Assembly: GCA_900545755.1 (NCBI GenBank)
Contig: URAG01000037.1
Location: 1 to 21,136 of the forward strand
Reading direction: 5' to 3'
Source: an uncultured Cloacibacillus sp.
Lineage (GTDB): Bacteria; Synergistota; Synergistia; Synergistales; Synergistaceae
DNA: 21,136 nt
Every line of letters begins with the position of its first letter. Positions within the stretch are counted from its first letter, which is position 1. Position numbers and translations under genes: made by a program. The notes below the pieces were generated by a model, which worked only from the letters and a program-made list of their open reading frames with translations, was not told the origin of the DNA and made no database searches. Positions 13,263 to 20,262 of the stretch are shown piece by piece.

Positions 13263-14462
13263 ATGAGGGATCAGACGGAACTTTCAGCGTTGGGGGCGTC
13301 GCTTCTCGAAGGAGCGGAACGTATTTACAGCGACATGCAGGACTGGCGGAGGGACTTCCACCAGTTCCCTGAGCTTGCTTTTGAGGAGAACATCACGGCT
13401 TCGAAGGTCTCGAACGTACTGAAATCAATCCCTGATATGGAGGTAATAACCGGCTACGCCATGCCGACCTCCGTTATAGGCGTGCTCGGCAGCGATATCC
13501 CGGGCCCGGCGCTGATGTTGCGCGCGACTATGGATGCAGTCGCAGCGGACGAGCAGACCGGCCTTCCGTTCTCGTCATGTATGCCAGGCGTGATGCACGC
13601 CTGCGGCCACGACGCCGAAATGGCGGCGCTGCTCGGTGCCGCGACGGTGCTGGCCGAGCACCGCGACGAACTGACCCAGCGCATAGTATTCCTCTTTCAG
13701 CCGGCCGGCGAGGGACGCAGCGGCGCGAAGACGCTGACTGAGAACCACATAATAGAGAAATTCGACATAGGGCGCTGCGCTGCGGTTGCGTGGACGCCGG
13801 AGCTTCCCTACAGCGAACTTTATACGAAAAAGGGCGTCATGACGGCGCTCTCCGACAGGATACATATAGACATCCGCGGCACCGCGGGCCATGCCGCCGA
13901 GCCGCATATGACGGTCGACCCCGTCACGATAGCCGCGAACATAATCATCACGATACAGGCTATGCTTTCGCGCGAGGTCGACCCGCGCGAGGCCGTCGTC
14001 GTGTCGTTCGGGCAGGTCGAGTCAGGCACCGCCTACAACGTAATACCGGAACAGGCGAATCTCTGGGGAACGCTGCGCGCATTCAACCCTAAAACGCGCG
14101 ACTTCGTGCAGAGCCGCATAGAGACCGTCGCCCCCGCCATCGCCAAGGCGCTTCGCGGGCTCGCGTCGGTCGAATACACGAGAAACTACGCACAAATTGA
14201 AAACAACCTCGATATGTTGGAAGACATCCTCCGTATCGGGGTTCCTTTTTTCGGGGAAGACGGCATAAACATGCTGGAACGCCCGCTGCTTTCGGGCGAA
14301 GATTTCTCCTTCTTCACTCACTCCGTCCCGTCGGTTTTCATGCTGCTCGGTACGGGGCTTGAATATCCGCTCCATCACCCGCGTTACGACGTACCGGAAA
14401 GCATGCTTCCGTTCTCCGCCGCGTGGGAGGCCTACATGGCGCTCACGCTTACGGGAAATTAG
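13263..14462 (+). CDS. M20-family amidohydrolase homologue with altered active site
   Basis: A 399-residue protein of the M20D group (N-acyl-amino-acid and IAA-amino-acid hydrolases). It shows the family order: MQDWRRDFHQFPELAFEE (25-42), MLRATMDAV, GVMHACGHD (109-117), FLFQPAGEG (143-151), RGTAGHAAEPH (205-215), LSGEDFSFF and a C-terminal LHHPRYDVPE. Several key positions differ from the family: the general-base Glu of QPAEE is Gly149, the His of the GLH/GMH metal site is Trp177, the His after GHDx is Glu119, and RADMDA reads RATMDA. Cys114, His116, Glu150 and His371 or His372 remain. It is first of a four-gene operon with the ligase homologue, citC and citX. ATG 13263 has AGGA nine bases upstream; ATG 13245 is possible but has none. 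Confidence 0.85.
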   Translation: MRDQTELSALGASLLEGAERIYSDMQDWRRDFHQFPELAFEENITASKVSNVLKSIPDMEVITGYAMPTSVIGVLGSDIPGPALMLRATMDAVAADEQTGLPFSSCMPGVMHACGHDAEMAALLGAATVLAEHRDELTQRIVFLFQPAGEGRSGAKTLTENHIIEKFDIGRCAAVAWTPELPYSELYTKKGVMTALSDRIHIDIRGTAGHAAEPHMTVDPVTIAANIIITIQAMLSREVDPREAVVVSFGQVESGTAYNVIPEQANLWGTLRAFNPKTRDFVQSRIETVAPAIAKALRGLASVEYTRNYAQIENNLDMLEDILRIGVPFFGEDGINMLERPLLSGEDFSFFTHSVPSVFMLLGTGLEYPLHHPRYDVPESMLPFSAAWEAYMALTLTGN

Positions 14463-14496
14463 AATAGATTTTCTTAACTTCTGGAGTTGATAAATT

Positions 14497-15978
14497 TTGT
14501 CTTCCAGCAGGCTTGAAGCGATAATACGTGACAATCTGAACCGGCTTCCCGCCGAGCCGTTCATATGGTGGCAGAAGACGTGGTGGTCGCGCGGCGCTTT
14601 CCTTGAGCTTATAGAGGAGTGCGAGGAAAGGCTGAAGACCAGCAACTTCAGGCAGGGCCAGCGCCTCGCGCTTCTGACGCCTAACAGCCCGATACTGCTC
14701 GCGACGGCGGTCGCCGTCTGGCGGCTCGGCGGCGCGGTCGTCCTGATAGACCCGCGCTCGGGCTACACGCCGCTGATACGCCAGCTTCACCACGCCGACG
14801 TCTTCGCGGTTCTCACCTCCCGCGGCTGCGACGAACTCGTGCCGCTCATATCGGAGGACGGCATCCCATGTTCTGCGATAAGCCTCGACTCCCTTGAGGA
14901 CAACATACCGGGACGGCCTTGCGACGAGGAAGACCCGGACACCGCGGTAATCTTCTATACTTCCGGCATCACCGGCGAGCCGAACGCGGTTCCGCTCACT
15001 CATGCGAACCTTCTCGCCTGCATAGAAAGCTGCGTTGACCATATAGACGGCATGCTTGACGAGGACGACGTGATACTCAACGCCCTTCCGAATTCGAACG
15101 CCTTCGGCTTCGTATGCGGCGCCCTGCTGCCGCTCGTCAAGGCGGTGCGTCAGGTGATACTTCCTTCGTTCATGCCGGTCGAGACGTCGATGGACGCGAT
15201 ACGCAGGGCTGAGGTATCCATCGTGATGGCCGTGCCGACGATGATCGCGATGATGGTCTCCGCCGTCATGCGCGGCGCGACGCCCCCGTCGAAGATAAAA
15301 TGCGTACTTTCCGGCGCGGATAGGCTTTCCTGCGCCCTGCGCCGCCGCGCCGAGCAGGCGCTCCAGACACATGTCATACAGGGCTACGGCCTCACGGAGG
15401 CCGCCTCCGTCGTCGCGCTCACGCCCGCGTTCGACAAGTCGAAGCCAGAGAGCGTCGGCACGATAATTTCCTGCGTCGAGGCCGAGATACGTAGCGACGC
15501 CGGCGAAGTCCTTCCAGTTGGACGCGAGGGCCAGCTATGGATACGCGGCGCTAGCGTCGCGAAAGGCTACTACCGCAGCCCCGAGCTCACCGAAGGGCGC
15601 TTCTGCGGCGGCTGGTTCCGCACCGGCGACATAGGCCGCTTCGACGGGGACGGCTATTTTTACCTCGTCGGGCGCACGACGGAGGTAATCTTCGTCGGAG
15701 GCTTCAAGGTCTACTCGCGCGAGGTAGAGCGCACGCTTGAGGAGCACCCGGCTGTAAAAGAGGCCGCAGTCATCGGCGTGCCGCGCTCGATAAGCGGCGA
15801 GATTGTCAAGGCTTTCGTCGTACTCAGGAACGGCGACAAGGTCTCGTCGAAGGAGCTCATCGACTACTGCAAACAGAAGCTCTCGTACTATAAAGTGCCC
15901 CGCATCATAGAATTCATCTCGCAGATGCCGCGTTCCGCGATAGGCGAGATAGTAAAGCGCAAGCTCTCGAAGGACTGA
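14497..15978 (+). CDS. AMP-binding acyl-CoA/acid ligase homologue lacking both key lysines
   Basis: A 493-residue member of the ANL superfamily, of normal length. The domains are in order: N-terminal core with GQRLALLTPNSP, the P-loop FYTSGITGEPNAV (153-165), GYGLTEAASV (297-306), GWFRTGDIGRFDGDGY (372-387), the hinge GRTTEVIFVGGFKVYSREVE (392-411) and the C-terminal lid ending MPRSAIGEIVKRKL. In active members the P-loop reads PKG and the lid has a catalytic lysine (TGK). Here these positions are Asn163 and Glu484. Asp378 and Lys404 are kept. By family rules adenylation should be badly weakened. The start is TTG, with GGAG about ten bases upstream, 34 bases after the M20 gene. CitC starts five bases after its stop. 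Confidence 0.87.
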   Translation: MSSSRLEAIIRDNLNRLPAEPFIWWQKTWWSRGAFLELIEECEERLKTSNFRQGQRLALLTPNSPILLATAVAVWRLGGAVVLIDPRSGYTPLIRQLHHADVFAVLTSRGCDELVPLISEDGIPCSAISLDSLEDNIPGRPCDEEDPDTAVIFYTSGITGEPNAVPLTHANLLACIESCVDHIDGMLDEDDVILNALPNSNAFGFVCGALLPLVKAVRQVILPSFMPVETSMDAIRRAEVSIVMAVPTMIAMMVSAVMRGATPPSKIKCVLSGADRLSCALRRRAEQALQTHVIQGYGLTEAASVVALTPAFDKSKPESVGTIISCVEAEIRSDAGEVLPVGREGQLWIRGASVAKGYYRSPELTEGRFCGGWFRTGDIGRFDGDGYFYLVGRTTEVIFVGGFKVYSREVERTLEEHPAVKEAAVIGVPRSISGEIVKAFVVLRNGDKVSSKELIDYCKQKLSYYKVPRIIEFISQMPRSAIGEIVKRKLSKD

Positions 15979-15983
15979 GGACG

Positions 15984-17024
15984 ATGTACGGCGTAACGTG
16001 CCGCGTGACGAAAAGGCTCGACCGGTTCGAGCGGCGCGCGGTGGAACGCCTGCTCGCGGAAGCGGGCCTCGTCTTCGAGGGCGCGCCGGACTACACCGCG
16101 CTCGCCGAGGATTGCGACGAAAACGTTATAGCGACGGCGAGCCTTGCCGGCTCCGTCATAAAAATGGTCGCCGCGTCGCCGGAATGGCGCGAGGCCGGCC
16201 TGTCCGGACAGGTCATATCGGCTCTTATGAGCGCCGCGCGCGCCGACGGGCGCTATAAATTCTTCGTATACACGAAGCCGGAGGCCGCGCCGAAAATCGC
16301 CTCGCTCGGCTTCCGCGAACTCGCCGCCTCGAAAAATTCCGTCCTCATGGAATGCGGCGCGCCCGGCGTCGGCGAATACCGCGCCGCGCTAGAAGCTGAG
16401 CGCGCGAAAAACGGCCCGGAGGCCGGAGCGGCCGTCATGAACTGCAACCCTTTCACGCTCGGCCATCAGTTTTTAATCGAAGAAGGCGCGAAACGCTGCC
16501 CGGTATTCTATGTCATAGCCGTCGAGGAAGATGCCTCGGCCTTCCCATTCGCCGACAGGCTCGCGCTAATTCGCGAAGGCACGGCGCACATCCCAAACGT
16601 CCGTGTGCTCGCGAGCGGCAGCTACGCCGTCTCGAAGGCCACCTTCCCTACATATTTTCTGAAGGACCGCGGCGAATTGTCCGTCGCCGCCGAGCAGGCC
16701 GAGCTTGACGCGCGGCTCTTCGGGCGGCTCTTCGTCCCGGCGCTAGGCGTTGCGCGCCGCTTCGTCGGGACGGAGCCCTTCTGCGCCGTCACGGCGCTCT
16801 ACAACGAAACGCTGAAAAAAACGCTGCCGGAATACGGCTGCCAAGTGACCGAAATACCGCGCAAAGAAGCCGGCGGAACGCCGGTATCCGCCTCGCGCGT
16901 CCGCGCGATGATAGCGGAGGGCGCGCCGGGGCTCGAAGCGCTGCTCCCCAAGGTCACGCTCGATTATCTGAAAAGCCCGCGCGGCGCAGAAGCCGCCGCC
17001 AGGCTGAAGGAGAAGGATAAATGA
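15984..17024 (+). CDS. citC: Citrate lyase ligase (CitC)
   Basis: CitC activates citrate lyase by acetylating the thiol of the prosthetic group on its acyl carrier subunit, using acetate and ATP. The 346-residue protein matches the family over its length. An N-terminal GNAT-like part covers about residues 1-130, and a nucleotidyltransferase-like domain has AAVMNCNPFTLGHQFLIE (about 148-165), VIAVEEDASAFPFADRLALI, SKATFPTYFLKD and a C-terminal VSASRVRAMI in the ISxSxxR position. All motifs I know for CitC are present, so it looks functional. It starts five bases after the ligase homologue, and its stop overlaps the citX start. No citD, citE or citF is in the window. Confidence 0.93.
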   Translation: MYGVTCRVTKRLDRFERRAVERLLAEAGLVFEGAPDYTALAEDCDENVIATASLAGSVIKMVAASPEWREAGLSGQVISALMSAARADGRYKFFVYTKPEAAPKIASLGFRELAASKNSVLMECGAPGVGEYRAALEAERAKNGPEAGAAVMNCNPFTLGHQFLIEEGAKRCPVFYVIAVEEDASAFPFADRLALIREGTAHIPNVRVLASGSYAVSKATFPTYFLKDRGELSVAAEQAELDARLFGRLFVPALGVARRFVGTEPFCAVTALYNETLKKTLPEYGCQVTEIPRKEAGGTPVSASRVRAMIAEGAPGLEALLPKVTLDYLKSPRGAEAAARLKEKDK

Positions 17025-17533
17025 CTCCGCTTGAAGAGGTTTTATCGGGCCGCGACGAACGCGCCGCGTGCCAGAAGAGGATGCTCGCCGCGCGGGAGGG
17101 CGCGTTCGTCTGCCAGATAGGGCTCAACATCCCCGGCTTTCCCAAGCGCGTGCCGGGCGACATAACGATAATAAAAGACTGCCGCCGCTTCCTGCTCGCC
17201 TGCGCGGGAGCCGCGCCCTTTGAGGAACAGTACCTTGACAACGGCGCGGGGCTTTGCTGGCAGGGGGCCTTCGACGGTAAAAGGTACGACGCGCACGCCC
17301 TGAAGCGCGCCGCCGTCGAAGCAGAGAACAGCATGGAGGCCGGGCGCGTCCTTGACATAGACGTGCTGACGGCGGACGGCCAGCTCTCGCGCCTCGATAT
17401 GGGGCTGCCGCCGCGCAAATGCCTCCTCTGCGGCGAAAACGCGAAAGCCTGCGCGCGCGCCGGGACGCACGATCACGCCGAGCTGCGCGAACACGTGATA
17501 AGAATAATAAAAACCGCTGCTGCGGGAAGATAG
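17021..17533 (+). CDS. citX: Citrate lyase holo-ACP synthase (CitX)
   Basis: CitX transfers 2'-(5''-triphosphoribosyl)-3'-dephospho-CoA onto a serine of the citrate lyase acyl carrier protein CitD. The 170-residue protein has the family signature: EVLSGRDERAACQKRML at the start, then NIPGFPKR, EAGRVLDIDVLTADG (about 111-125), SRLDMGLPPRKCLLCGENAKACAR (about 127-150) and a closing THDHAELREHV. It has AAGGAG upstream and overlaps the citC stop by four bases (ATGA), so the two are translationally coupled. The partner enzyme that makes the precursor (CitG) is not in the window. No good terminator follows; a weak AT-rich 6-bp hairpin lies at 17544-17565. Confidence 0.92.
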   Translation: MTPLEEVLSGRDERAACQKRMLAAREGAFVCQIGLNIPGFPKRVPGDITIIKDCRRFLLACAGAAPFEEQYLDNGAGLCWQGAFDGKRYDAHALKRAAVEAENSMEAGRVLDIDVLTADGQLSRLDMGLPPRKCLLCGENAKACARAGTHDHAELREHVIRIIKTAAAGR

Positions 17534-17606
17534 CCGGAAGCTGCGCAAATTTTGTAATTTTTGCGTAAATTGTCGGCGAGACGGACGACATTCAACTTTA
17601 TGACTA

Positions 17607-17612
17607 TATAAT
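17607..17612 (+). promoter_or_regulatory. Candidate -10 element before the deaminase gene
   Basis: A perfect TATAAT 28 bases before the deaminase start codon. No -35 of any quality lies 16-18 bases upstream. The 107-base gap after citX is AT-rich, unlike its neighbours, which supports a promoter here. Confidence 0.4.
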
Positions 17613-17640
17613 AAAAAATACGAAAAGGCGGTGACGCGGC

Positions 17641-18123
17641 ATGGCCGGAAGGCCCGAGTGGGACGTTTACTTTCTTCTTATGGCGCAGGTGGCGGCGAGC
17701 AGGAGCACGTGCCTGCGGCGCAAGGTGGGCGCGGTGCTGGTGCGCGACAGACAGATACTGAGCACCGGCTACAACGGGGCGCCGCGCGGCGTCAGCCACT
17801 GCGAGGCCGTCGGATGCCTGCGCGAGCAGCTGGGCATAGCGTCGGGCGAGCGGCACGAAATCTGCCGCGGCTCGCACGCCGAGATAAACGCGATAGCGCA
17901 GGCCGCGGCTGCGGGAACTTCGACCGCCGGCTCGTGGCTCTACTGTACGCACGAGCCATGTGTCTACTGTACGAAGGCGCTTATCAACGCCGGCTGCGAA
18001 AAAGTTTTCTATCTTTATCCTTATCCGGACGAGCTCGCGCGCGCCATAATGGCGGAGTCTGGAGTGGAAAGCGTCTGGGTGGACCCAGAGACGCTGCCGC
18101 GCGACGTTTTTTCGATTTCATAA
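17641..18123 (+). CDS. ComEB/dCMP deaminase-family zinc enzyme
   Basis: The 160-residue protein has the cytidine/deoxycytidylate deaminase zinc site complete: GSHAEINAI with His79 and Glu81, and [11 protein letters not shown] with Cys107 and Cys110. N-terminal features of the dCMP deaminase group are present ([25 protein letters not shown], about 26-50). An extra Cys/His-rich insert follows (HCEAVGC, later HEICRG), which in this group can hold a second zinc ion. The expected reaction is dCMP to dUMP, feeding thymidylate synthesis, though the family also includes ComEB proteins. It has GGCGGTGA upstream and 40 bases separate it from the response regulator. Confidence 0.88.
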   Translation: MAGRPEWDVYFLLMAQVAASRSTCLRRKVGAVLVRDRQILSTGYNGAPRGVSHCEAVGCLREQLGIASGERHEICRGSHAEINAIAQAAAAGTSTAGSWLYCTHEPCVYCTKALINAGCEKVFYLYPYPDELARAIMAESGVESVWVDPETLPRDVFSIS

Positions 18124-18126
18124 TAA

Positions 18127-18144
18127 CGTCCGGCGGGCCGGACG
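18127..18144. other. GC hairpin between deaminase and response regulator genes
   Basis: CGTCCGG (18127-18133) pairs with CCGGACG (18138-18144) around a CGGG loop, four bases after the tandem TAATAA stop region. There is no T-tract, so it is not a standard terminator. It could mark a transcript boundary or reduce read-through into the two-component genes. Confidence 0.35.
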
Positions 18145-18163
18145 CCGGAGAGGGGAGCTGAAG

Positions 18164-18805
18164 ATGATGTCGATAACGATAGTTTTAGCCGACGACCATC
18201 CGCTTACTAGAGAGGGGATGAAGGGCTATCTTGCTAAAGAGCCCGATTTCGAGGTCGTCGGAGAGTATGCCGACGGAGAATCTACGTGGGCCGGCATAAA
18301 GGCGCTGCGGCCTCAGGTCGCGCTGCTCGATATACGCATGCCGGGCCTCGACGGCATTACGATAGCGCGCATGGCGCGCGACGCCGGCATCCCGACGGCG
18401 GCTCTGATGCTCACGTCTTATGACGCGAACCAGTACGTCTTGGCGGCGCTGCGCGCGGGCGCGCGCGGCTACTTGCTCAAGACCGCGACTATGGATACGC
18501 TCTCTAAGGCGATACGCATAGCGGCGCGCGGAGGCTTCTACCTCGACAGCGAGGTATCGAGCGCCGTCGAGGGCGGCGACAACTTTATGCCTGAGCCGGT
18601 CTCCGTGCGTGAGCGCGAGGTGCTTCTGCTTGCGGCGCGCGGCCTCTCCGGCAAGGAGATTGCGGCTAAACTTTTCATCAGCGAACGCACGGTGCAGACT
18701 CATCTCGCCTCGATATACGACAAACTCGGCGCAAAGAACAAGACCGAAGCCATGCTGCTTGCGATAAAATACGGAATAGTCACAATAGAGGAACTTATAG
18801 GCTGA
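18164..18805 (+). CDS. NarL/FixJ-family response regulator
   Basis: The 213-residue protein has a receiver domain at about residues 4-120, with the acidic pair Asp10-Asp11, the phospho-acceptor Asp56 in ALLDIRMPGLDG, a Thr/Ser switch position in MLTSYD and Lys in YLLKTA. The C-terminal LuxR-type helix-turn-helix is about 146-205 (SVREREVLLLAARGLSGKEIA, then ISERTVQTHLASIYDKLGAKNKTEA). It is a complete DNA-binding regulator. The ATG at 18164 has AGGGGAG six bases upstream. The sensor kinase starts one base after its stop, so the two form a cognate pair. Confidence 0.94.
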   Translation: MMSITIVLADDHPLTREGMKGYLAKEPDFEVVGEYADGESTWAGIKALRPQVALLDIRMPGLDGITIARMARDAGIPTAALMLTSYDANQYVLAALRAGARGYLLKTATMDTLSKAIRIAARGGFYLDSEVSSAVEGGDNFMPEPVSVREREVLLLAARGLSGKEIAAKLFISERTVQTHLASIYDKLGAKNKTEAMLLAIKYGIVTIEELIG

Positions 18806-18806
18806 A

Positions 18807-20204
18807 GTGAAGACGAAGCGCGGACTTCTATATAAGCTCATCACGGCGATCTTCATCCCGGCCTTTCTTGCGCTGATACTTGCGTGGGTGGTCTACAACC
18901 AGTTCGAGAGCACGATGCGCGCAGTTTCCGGCAATTATGTCGAGAACCTCGTGGACAGCGTAGCGGCGCGTCTCGACTCCAAAAAGTGGAACATCCGTGC
19001 TGGAGGCAAGAGCATAACGGAGGGGGACTTGGCCACGATGAACCAGCTCCTAAGCGCGATGGACATCCCGGGTCTCTTCGCCGTCTTCCATAAGGACGGC
19101 ACGCTCATATACGAGTCCCCCGGCGAGGTAGAGTTTCTCCATAAGTGGAAGGACTCCTTCAACTCGCACACTCCGGTCAAGATATACGACAAAGTGGGCT
19201 CATATTACACTGGCGTGCGCTACGACATACCGAACGAAAGTATTTACGTAATAGGCGCGGTCTCGTGGGAGATGCTTTTCGGCACGATGGTGCTGCTCGT
19301 ATCGCTGTGGCCTTTCGTCATGGCGGCTCTCGCCGCCTTCACGCTGCTTGCGATATTCCTGCTTTACAACAAGGTCATCCTACCGCTGCGGCGGCTCGAC
19401 CGCGAGATACTCTCGCTTTCCTTCGGGCGCGACATGCCGGCGCCCGACGCGCCGGGGGCGGTGCCCGAATTGCGCCAGCTGCGCTCTACCTTCGCGCTTC
19501 TCGCGCAGGCGGCGATTGAAAAGGAAAAATTGCAGCGCGACTACGTAACGGACATAGTCAAGGTGCAGGAGGACGAGCGCGAAAGGATATCGCGCGAAAT
19601 CCACGACGGCCCGCTTCAGGACGCGACGGCGCTCGTGCAGCGGCTCCGCCTGCTCAAGACGGATTTGCAGGACAATCCTGCTGTCGTCGCGAGCCTCTCC
19701 GGCGCTGAGCACGTGGCTATGATAGGGGTCAAGGAGCTGCGCGAGCTCTGCAACGACCTGACGCCTCCGTGGCTCGACCTCGGCCTGCGCCATTCGCTGA
19801 CGGAGCTCTGCAACAGGATGTCTGGGCAGCTCGGCGTCGAAATCGAGCTCGATATATCCGGCGAATGGGACGAGGACGAAGAGGTGCAGCCTCAGCTCTG
19901 TCTCGCCTTCTACCGCGTCGCGCAGGAGTCCATAAACAACTCCGTACACCACGGCAAGGCGAGCGACGTGAAGGTCTCGCTCGCTCGCGAGGCCGATAAA
20001 ATCGTGATGACCGTCAAGGACAACGGCGACGGCTTCGCCATGCCGGTACACGGCGACTTCAAGGAGCTGCGTGTGCGCGGCCACCGCGGCCTCTCGAACA
20101 TGAGCGAGCGCATCCGCCTTGCGGGCGGCACTATAGAGATCAAATCCACGGTCGGAATAGGAACCGTCATACGTTGTGAAGTACCCGCGCAGAGGGTAGA
20201 ATAA
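18807..20204 (+). CDS. Membrane sensor histidine kinase, HisKA_3/NarX-DegS type
   Basis: A 465-residue protein. Transmembrane helix 1 is about residues 10-30, a periplasmic sensor region about 31-150, and a long hydrophobic stretch about 156-188 forms helix 2. A linker with HAMP-like position follows, then the HisKA_3 dimerisation helix with the phospho-acceptor His266 in ERERISREIHDGPLQD. The ATPase domain has FYRVAQESINNSVHHG (N box), VKDNGDGF and RGHRGLSNMSERI. The periplasmic part has a patch (GLFAVFHKDGTLIYESPG, about 89-106) that looks like a PAS/Cache core, but I cannot name a ligand. The start is GTG, one base after the regulator stop, so the genes are coupled. The signal and target genes are unknown. 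Confidence 0.92.
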   Translation: MKTKRGLLYKLITAIFIPAFLALILAWVVYNQFESTMRAVSGNYVENLVDSVAARLDSKKWNIRAGGKSITEGDLATMNQLLSAMDIPGLFAVFHKDGTLIYESPGEVEFLHKWKDSFNSHTPVKIYDKVGSYYTGVRYDIPNESIYVIGAVSWEMLFGTMVLLVSLWPFVMAALAAFTLLAIFLLYNKVILPLRRLDREILSLSFGRDMPAPDAPGAVPELRQLRSTFALLAQAAIEKEKLQRDYVTDIVKVQEDERERISREIHDGPLQDATALVQRLRLLKTDLQDNPAVVASLSGAEHVAMIGVKELRELCNDLTPPWLDLGLRHSLTELCNRMSGQLGVEIELDISGEWDEDEEVQPQLCLAFYRVAQESINNSVHHGKASDVKVSLAREADKIVMTVKDNGDGFAMPVHGDFKELRVRGHRGLSNMSERIRLAGGTIEIKSTVGIGTVIRCEVPAQRVE

Positions 20205-20215
20205 TAAGGTAATGT

Positions 20216-20224
20216 TGCTATAAT
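20216..20224 (+). promoter_or_regulatory. Extended -10 promoter candidate for the MBL-fold gene
   Basis: TGC followed by TATAAT (20219-20224) forms an extended -10, which can work without a -35. It lies just after the kinase stop codon and about 39 bases before the ATG of the hydrolase. Confidence 0.45.
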
Positions 20225-20262
20225 TTCTTACACGAAAGGTGGAAGCCTTAGGGCGCTTGCTT

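Noticed and set aside
14449..15372. Long minus-strand open frame opposite the AMP-ligase homologue
   Set aside because: Composition is Arg/Tyr/His-rich and motif-free, and the opposite strand carries a clear ANL protein.
17544..17565. AT-rich hairpin CGCAAA/TTTGCG after citX as a terminator
   Set aside because: Only six weak base pairs with a ten-base loop and no following T-tract.
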